Assembly (NCBI GenBank): GCA_018398765.1
Contig: JAHBMJ010000068.1
Span: 65,963 to 129,962, forward strand
Direction: 5' to 3'
Source: Chromera velia
Taxonomy: Eukaryota > Sar > Chromeraceae
Length of the DNA stretch: 64,000 nucleotides
Each line of letters begins with the position of its first letter. Within the stretch, counting starts at the first letter, position 1. A program made the position numbers and the translations under genes. The notes below the pieces were generated by a model. That model did no database searches, had not been told where the DNA came from, and worked only from the letters and a program-made list of their open reading frames with translations. Positions 58,155 to 64,000 of the stretch are shown here, piece by piece.

Positions 58155-58562
58155 AGAGTGGGAGGGAGGGTAGTTCAAATCAGCGAGCGATTACGCTGTC
58201 AGGTAGAGTTGCTCTCTTTCTTTGATCTTTTCATCCGTTTCGTCTTTAGTTGTTCAAGCTTGACTTCGTCTGCATGCTATTTTGTGCACGCGCTCTCCGG
58301 GGTCCGCCGGAACGCGGCGCCGACTCCGCTTCGCTACGCTTTACCTTCCATTCCAGCTCCCACCCTACGAGCTTTGCTTTTACTAGGCTGGCTGGTGGGG
58401 CCGCGAGATATTCTTTACGCGTCTTGGCGAGGGTTTTACCCTCGACAAGCCGTAAGGACCACGACACTAAGCACTGACGCTGTCCGACTATCGCGTGAGA
58501 TACTCTGCTTTGTCGGTCACGTCTGCTTAGTAGCCGTAGTCCAGTCTCCTCCGGCTCCCGTG
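58155..58562. repeat. Dispersed repeat family R1, full-length copy
   Basis: About 405 bases made of the 5' half (shared with 62187-62375) and the 3' half (shared with 57837-58048). No coding capacity; no terminal inverted repeats or target-site duplications were found by eye. The start, with AGTTCAAATC or AGTTCGAATC, resembles a tRNA-type B box, so a SINE origin is possible but unproven. Confidence 0.75.
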
Positions 58563-59851
58563 CTGAAATGCGGGCCCCCAGACTGATAAGAGCTAATTAA
58601 GAAACGTTCAGAAATTTAACGTAATTTGATGTAAGTAAATTTACGTTAACCGGACTTGATTAATTTGCGATAGATATGGCTTTTTAGTTTTTTTCATAAT
58701 TTGACGGAGATCCACGTAATTTTTCTCAACCTGTGATAGTAGCGGGAAGGCCTTAAGGTAGAACATATCAATCAATCAATCAATAATAATATGATTTCAG
58801 TCATATTTTCAGTCGTAATTTTTTCATTAGATGGACTTATAAAATAATTTTACAGTGTCTATGAGTACTTATCCTTTTAATACAATGTTTCTTTACTAAT
58901 TTAAATTTTTTTACGAACCAGTTTTATTTTTAGAACCCCCAAAATTTTTATACACTCAAGGGAGCTTTTTTCTTGTTGCGGACGCATCATTTAAGTCGGT
59001 GAACACATAAAATAAGGAGAGGTACCTCTATGACAGACTGCTCTCACTTCCTCTTGAGCTGCCTTTGCTGAACGGCTTGCAGTCGTAAGACGAGATGAGA
59101 TGAATTCGGAAAAAAGAAGCAAAAAACTAAGTGAGCCAGACCAGAACTGGACAGGACGCAGCTTTCAGCTTAAGTTTGCATTGCTCAAACAGAAAACAAC
59201 AAGGCACTCAGAATAAGATGGTTCTTGAACTTTTGCATGACTGTCACAATGTTATGGAAAAAAATTGAAAATTGCTGATGCCTTGGATGCGGCGCATGCA
59301 TAAGGAAGAATGGGGATTTTGAGAAGGGATACAACGGCTTTCCTTCAAATGTGTTTAATGAGTAAGCCCTTTAAAGGTATTGCAATTCATGGATACATGA
59401 ACTCAGAGAACACGCGTTCAAATGCATGAAGTCCTGTCAATCATAACTCCATCTGACAAGGTTTCGATCTATCAGGAACGGACGATCAAGAAGAGTCGAA
59501 AGAAAGGAACAGTGCATGGAGAGAATAAGATGAAAAGATGTCTGACAACAAACAGAAACGGACTGAGCGGGACCGAGCCTGGCACACAGCTCAGCTGACT
59601 CGTGTGCCGAACTATGAATTCCAGAAAAAGGGAAAGTATCAAAAACGAAACGCGTGAGAAAACATTGTCAGTCCAGTTCCCTCAATCGAATCAATTCAAA
59701 GGACAAGAGGACAAGAAAGTTAACTCTCCTGCTCTCCATCGATCTCGACGCAAGACCAGTCATGATGCTGCAGTGCCCATCGTACTGCCATCACTATGTC
59801 CCCTCTCAGTGCCACCCTCTGCTCTTTGCCACTCTCTGCTCTTTCTTCTAA
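58563..59851. other. AT-rich DNA, no gene seen
   Basis: 58570-59000 is AT-rich; 59000-59850 is mixed, with short frames of no coding character. It lies just past the 3' end of the minus-strand Cys-rich protein gene. Confidence 0.5.
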
Positions 59852-61994
59852 CTAAGCAGAGGGTCTGCCCTGACCGACAGACTGGCCTTCTCCCTTAAGT
59901 GTGGGGCCTTGCGGCCCGGGTGTAGGGTTGGGATGGGGGAAACCTCCAGGAGTGGGTCCTGAGAATCCTTGCTGAAAGCTCTGCCCCCCCTGTTTCTGCT
60001 GCCCCACTGCTGAATACCCGCGGAGATGGGCTTCCAGTCTGTGTGCCTGTCTGCAGGCGGTTCCGTTCATCTTGTGCCATAGGGAGAGAGACTTGCACAA
60101 ATCCTTTCGGCAAGGCACTGGCATATCGTCTTTTGGGCAATCTCTCGTAAGGTGCGGGACTTCGAGTGCCCGGGGCTGCGGAGGGTTCATCTTGCCTGCT
60201 GCGTTGTCGCAAAAAGCGCAATGCAAGGCCGTGTTCGCTCCAGATAACGAAGACGAGTGAGTCACTGTCTGGGGGTTCGTGGTTGTTGTGCCGCCAGGAG
60301 CTGCACTGGCAATGCCAGGCATGAATGCTGCTGTCGTGGAGCCGTTCATGGGGGGGCTATCACCGGGGTTGACTCCTGCTCTCAGGTTTGTGGCAGCATA
60401 CAGGGCAAAAGGCAGCATCTCTGGGGAAAAGAGAATGGCGTTTGCTCCGAAAGCACCTTGGATGAGGCACCGCAAACGGAGGAACAGGGTTTCTCTGATG
60501 TGCAGAACCTGACGACGCTCTCCCGTCGCCCGCTCCTCTGCCTGCTGCTAGCAGTTGAGGCGGCGGTTGATGAGAACGGCCGCACGAAGGTTTTCTGCTG
60601 CAATGCGAGCTCCCATCTGGGCTGCCTCTATCACCTTCTCTGATTTTGTAAAATCATGTCGCTGCCCGAGGGTGCGGACATGAGCCTTCAGGTTGGAAGA
60701 TTCCTCATCCGCCACTCTACGGAGGTACTCCTTCCAAAAGGAGACGGGAGGCGTACGGTCGGGTTTGGCCATGCGTCGCTTCAGTGCGAGCTCTGCCGGA
60801 TCATCAGAAGGGATGATTCGTGCTGCAACCTCTCTGGTAGTGCCTGGCTCTACCGGGTCATGGACCGCATTGGCAGAAAGACTGAAGAGGTCTTCATGCA
60901 GGTCTTCTACTTTTGCGGGGGGCGAGCACAACGTCTGTGCTGCTGTTGGGCAAGCCGACAGTAGAGTCGGAAGAAACATCGCGACGTCTCTGTGACTGGT
61001 TTGCAGGGGTTCAGAAAGCACGGCAGGGTAAGGCGGGCAGTCTCGGATGTTGGGTGACGAAACAAGCTGACAGTCATCACTCTGCCCCACCTCTACACCC
61101 TGCTGTCTGCCCAGTGCCTGCACAAGGCTGTATGAAGCTTCCGGGGTAATCCTTTTCGGAATCACCACCTGATTTTCTTCTCCCTCTCCCAACTGCAGCG
61201 CAAAGTGTGTCTTCTTTGCAACAGGTGGGTGCATGCCGGCTGCTGTTGCACCGCGTGCGTGGGTCTTTACCGGCTCTGGGCCTCCCTCTCCTAGAAGAGG
61301 GAGAGCACTGTGACCTGCAGGGACCGCAGCTGCGCCCTGTAAGGGTTGCTGTTGGGCGTTCCCGTCTGCAGCCATCAGCGGGACGACGGGCTCTTCGGCG
61401 ACGCCTTGACCAAGAGCCTGCACATCTTGTTTTGCCTTCTCCGCACGCGCCTGTGCTTTTTCGAGCCTTGCTTGCAGGTCTTGGATGTCTTTCGTGGCCC
61501 GGTCTTGCCGATTCTCGGCATTCTTGAGTGCTTTCTGCTCTTGCTCCTTTGCAGCCTTTTCTGCTGCCTCCTTGGCAGCTGCAGCTCCACAGACAAGATG
61601 ATGCATCAATGGCTGACATTGAAAAGACCCTGTGTGCACGCGTTCTGCATAGCTGACTGGCCTGTCTGGGCTTCTGGGCCAATGGAGAGATATGAAAGAG
61701 TCTGTCACAAGGAGGAGACATATGAATGATGATCCTTCGATGCGGTTGTACGGCAGTGTCCTGTTGAGTCGCCTGCCTCGTGAGTAGACGCAACTTCCTT
61801 GGGAATTCGTGTATGGTGACATGTATATGAGTTGTGGCCCATCTGCATGTCCACATGAAGGGCAGAGCAGCTGAAAAACCGATGGAGACTGGAGGAGACG
61901 ACACGTAAGGAGACGCGGTTTTGGGACAATGGGACAAGCTTGTGAACTGACCGGCTTTCTTCTTTGCCGTCGCGCTCTTAGGCTTCGGGGACAT
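59852..61994 (-). CDS. Coiled-coil protein with C-terminal Cys/His cluster, unknown
   Basis: A short first exon (61994-61952, MSPKPKSATAKKKA) splices in phase at 61584 to a long frame reaching about 60551. A second open stretch in the same frame ends at 59852. There is one interruption between them, which may be spliced out or be decay. The protein begins with an Ala/Lys/Glu coiled coil of about 60 residues. A Pro/Gly linker and a helical middle part (FWKEYLRRV, EAAQMGARIAAENLRAAVLINRR) follow. Then comes a cluster with CAFC, HLTRDC and further Cys/His that resembles a zinc knuckle, and a Gly/Gln/Pro tail. Coiled coil plus knuckle is also seen in Gag-like proteins, so an old retroelement origin cannot be excluded, but no reverse transcriptase, integrase or long terminal repeat was seen nearby. 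Host gene and fossil element both remain open. Confidence 0.45.
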
Positions 61995-62186
61995 GGTGTG
62001 GGAGGCGTGAAGCTTGCAGTGGAGCTTGCGCTTGTATGGATTGGACGTGCGATGAGATGTAAGTGAGTGAAAGCCGTGGAACTTCGGCGATTTCGATTCG
62101 TTTCGATTTGAGTAGAAGCCAGCTTCGACCTATACCAACTGACCTGCAGTGGGTCCTGGCAGTGTAGTGAACGGCCGATCGACAGC

Positions 62187-62375
62187 CAAACAGTAGTTCG
62201 AATCGGCGAGCGATTACGCTGTCAGGTAGAGTCGCTCTCTTTCTTTGATCTTTTCATCCGTTTCGTCTTTAGTTGTTCAAGCTTGACTTCGTCTGCGTGC
62301 TATTTTGTGCGCGCGCTCTCCGGGGTCCGCCGGAACGCGGCGCCGACTCCGCTTCGCTACGCTTTACCTTCCATG
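62187..62375. repeat. Dispersed repeat family R1, 5' half copy
   Basis: About 190 bases, roughly 96 percent identical to 58158-58350 and in the same orientation. It then diverges at an (ATGC)n tract, the same junction at which the 57837 copy begins. Confidence 0.85.
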
Positions 62376-62844
62376 CATGCATGCATTGCATGGCGAGCCG
62401 CGCCGCGCGGCTGCACACGCATGCACAGGCCGAATCATGGCCGAATCAGACTGAGGATGACTGCATAAGGTCTGATGCCGTTTCTACAAGATCGATCGCC
62501 ATGCAGAGGGCATTCATTGTATAGACGGCCGAAGGACTGATGACAGCTAGAGGGAGGCACGAAGTCAGCCACCCATCGCCTGCGCAAAGTTGTGTGCCGA
62601 GATCGATCTCAGCACTCGTCTGATCTTCATGCAGGCGCCTACCCGCTTTTCACAGATTTCTGGTACTGATACTGATCTGTTTGCCAGTCCTCCACACTAC
62701 CTTTTAGTATTCCATTTGGTACTCCTGAGTCTTTTTTATTCTTATATCAAGCCTCTTTGTTGCGTGCATTTTTCTTTGCTTTGCCTTAGTGGACACTCTC
62801 GGTTTTTCTGAAACAAGCGGCTTGTCAAAAAGGAGCACAGAAGA
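62376..62844. other. Flank between repeat R1 and the last gene
   Basis: No coding frame with support. It probably contains the promoter of the plus-strand gene starting at 62845, but I can name no element. Confidence 0.4.
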
Positions 62845-64000
62845 ATGTTTCTCTGTAATACAAGGAACGAGGCGCTGTACGCGCAGCTGAGATGCGAAGA
62901 ACTCGGCATGGGGCGGCAGTTCGTTCTTCCACGAAAACCGTTCAAAGAAGAAAAAGACGACGGTCCAGAATACAGCGGTCAGTGATCTTCTAGCTGTCTG
63001 TCTCCTTTCATCAAGGAGACGCCGACCTGACATGGACTGCTGGGTGTACTACCTGGAAGTACACGTTTCCCTTCACCATTCTTTTTTTCTGCTACACCCT
63101 TTCTTGCTCTTTCTCGAAGAGCAGAACGATAGTTTTCTTGCATCTCTCATCTCTTGGGCCTCCTCATGTCCAGCTTTCTTTCTCAAACCGCCCTATTCCC
63201 CCCACTTGTTTCTTGTCTCTCCGTCTGTCAGTCTATCGCCCTCGCCATTTAGAGAGCGCAAAAAAGGTCGCCTCAAGAATGGACGGGCAGAGGGAGGAGA
63301 CGGCCTGAGGAAACATGGCATGCAGACCGGGAGGGGGAAAAGAGAAAGGAAGGATGGATGACGGAATCGAAGAGAGACGGAAGGTAGGGAAGGAAGAAAC
63401 ACACAACAGGTCTATGACCTTTGCGTTTCGCAATCCCTCCCTGTTTCCTTGAGAGAGCCGCTGTTGCATTACAGAGCAAAGATGCACGCAACTGGCCGGG
63501 GGTGGGTACAGAAAGGAGGTTGAGCAATCAGAGCGGCATGCACGACGCAACTTGGATGACTTTCTCGTTTGACGATCTCTCCTTTTTCTTCCTGCAATAC
63601 CATGCTATGCCCTTCCATTTCCTGCTTACTCAGGATTGTTGCTGCTGAATGTACCGGGGGGAACCCGTGAGGTGGTTACTGCCTTCCAGGAGTTCGGCAT
63701 CCCCATCTGCCTTCTCTGGCCGTCCCACGCGTACCACTCCACAGGCTTTCAGACGCTCCTTAAACACTGTCAACACACTTTCGACATCAACATTGTGCCG
63801 CTTGTGAGGACACACCCGACCCAAAAGGCCTGCCCTGATGACCACCGCCTCTGGGAATTCTTCGGCAAAGCGATGGATTGTCACTCTCTTGAGTATATTG
63901 GGGCCCCCGCACAGGTACGGAACGCCGTCTTCTCGCACTTGCAGTCAGCCTTCATGTACATGAGCGCTGTTGTCCAGTGGTGCCTCGATAGCCTGGTGCA
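62845..64000 (+). CDS. 5' part of an unrecognised gene, continues past the window
   Basis: Exon 62845-62977 starts with ATG and encodes MFLCNTRNEALYAQLRCEEL and a Lys/Glu-rich stretch, ending at a CAGCG/GTCAGT donor. A short exon, 63016-63058, may follow in phase (DADLTWTAGCTTW). After an unresolved stretch, a strongly coding exon opens at 63634 behind a CTTACTCAG acceptor and stays open to the window end. It encodes, among others, NVPGGTREVVTAFQEFGIPI, then WPSHAYHSTGFQTLLKHC and DDHRLWEFFGKAMDCHSLEY. The codon use fits the neighbouring genes. The reverse-strand frame over 63630-63938 is its shadow. I recognise no family; the product looks like a globular cytoplasmic domain. Confidence 0.55.

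Noticed and set aside
57837-62375. R1 copies as long terminal repeats around the 59852-61994 gene
   Set aside because: The copies are partial in different halves, no polymerase genes lie between them, and no primer-binding or polypurine signals were recognised.

Overview
The window is nuclear DNA of a eukaryote with intron-rich genes. Introns are about 150 to 1,300 bases, nearly all end in TGCAG, and many begin with GTCAGT. Together with heavy simple-sequence repeats, many TGCATGCA octamers and the protein content, this suggests an alveolate alga such as the chromerid Chromera velia. That attribution is inference; nothing was searched. I saw no rRNA, tRNA or CRISPR array.

Layout. (1) 1-9365, plus: the 3' part of a long coiled-coil gene, possibly a CCDC180-like axonemal protein. 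(2) 9366-11857: AT-rich, no gene. (3) 11858-21347, minus: a 12-exon gene for a predicted 1,362-residue membrane receptor with two tandem extracytoplasmic sensory modules that resemble the sensor region of cyanobacterial chemoreceptors; every exon junction keeps frame. (4) 21907-22573, minus: a possible small two-exon gene. (5) 23019-26735, plus: a long Pro/Ser-rich disordered protein. (6) 26736-30103: AT-rich DNA with hairpin-forming MITE-like elements. (7) 30104-33059, minus: a four-exon bacterial-type citrate synthase. (8) 33438-34000: assembly gap between C tracts. (9) 35200-39850: nested, related minisatellites. (10) 40599-50674, minus: a gene of about 15 exons for a long coiled-coil protein. 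(11) 51850-54250: AT-rich island holding a LINE 3' remnant. (12) 54253-57348, minus: a four-exon DHHC palmitoyltransferase. (13) 57400-62600: copies of a dispersed repeat around a coiled-coil/Cys-rich protein gene on the minus strand. (14) 62845 to the end, plus: the 5' part of an unrecognised gene.

The genes do not form an obvious pathway. Two candidate ciliary or coiled-coil proteins, a palmitoyltransferase and a membrane receptor fit a motile protist. Exon models rest on codon content, GT-AG signals and phase agreement. For genes 3, 7 and 12 every phase closes and the total length is divisible by three. Genes 1 and 10 each have a stretch I could not resolve.

The most notable items are the duplicated cyanobacterial-style receptor without a recognised output domain, and a genome-style pattern in which tetranucleotide microsatellites begin exactly at splice donors (GTCA)n or end exactly at acceptors (CTGC)n and (ATGC)n.
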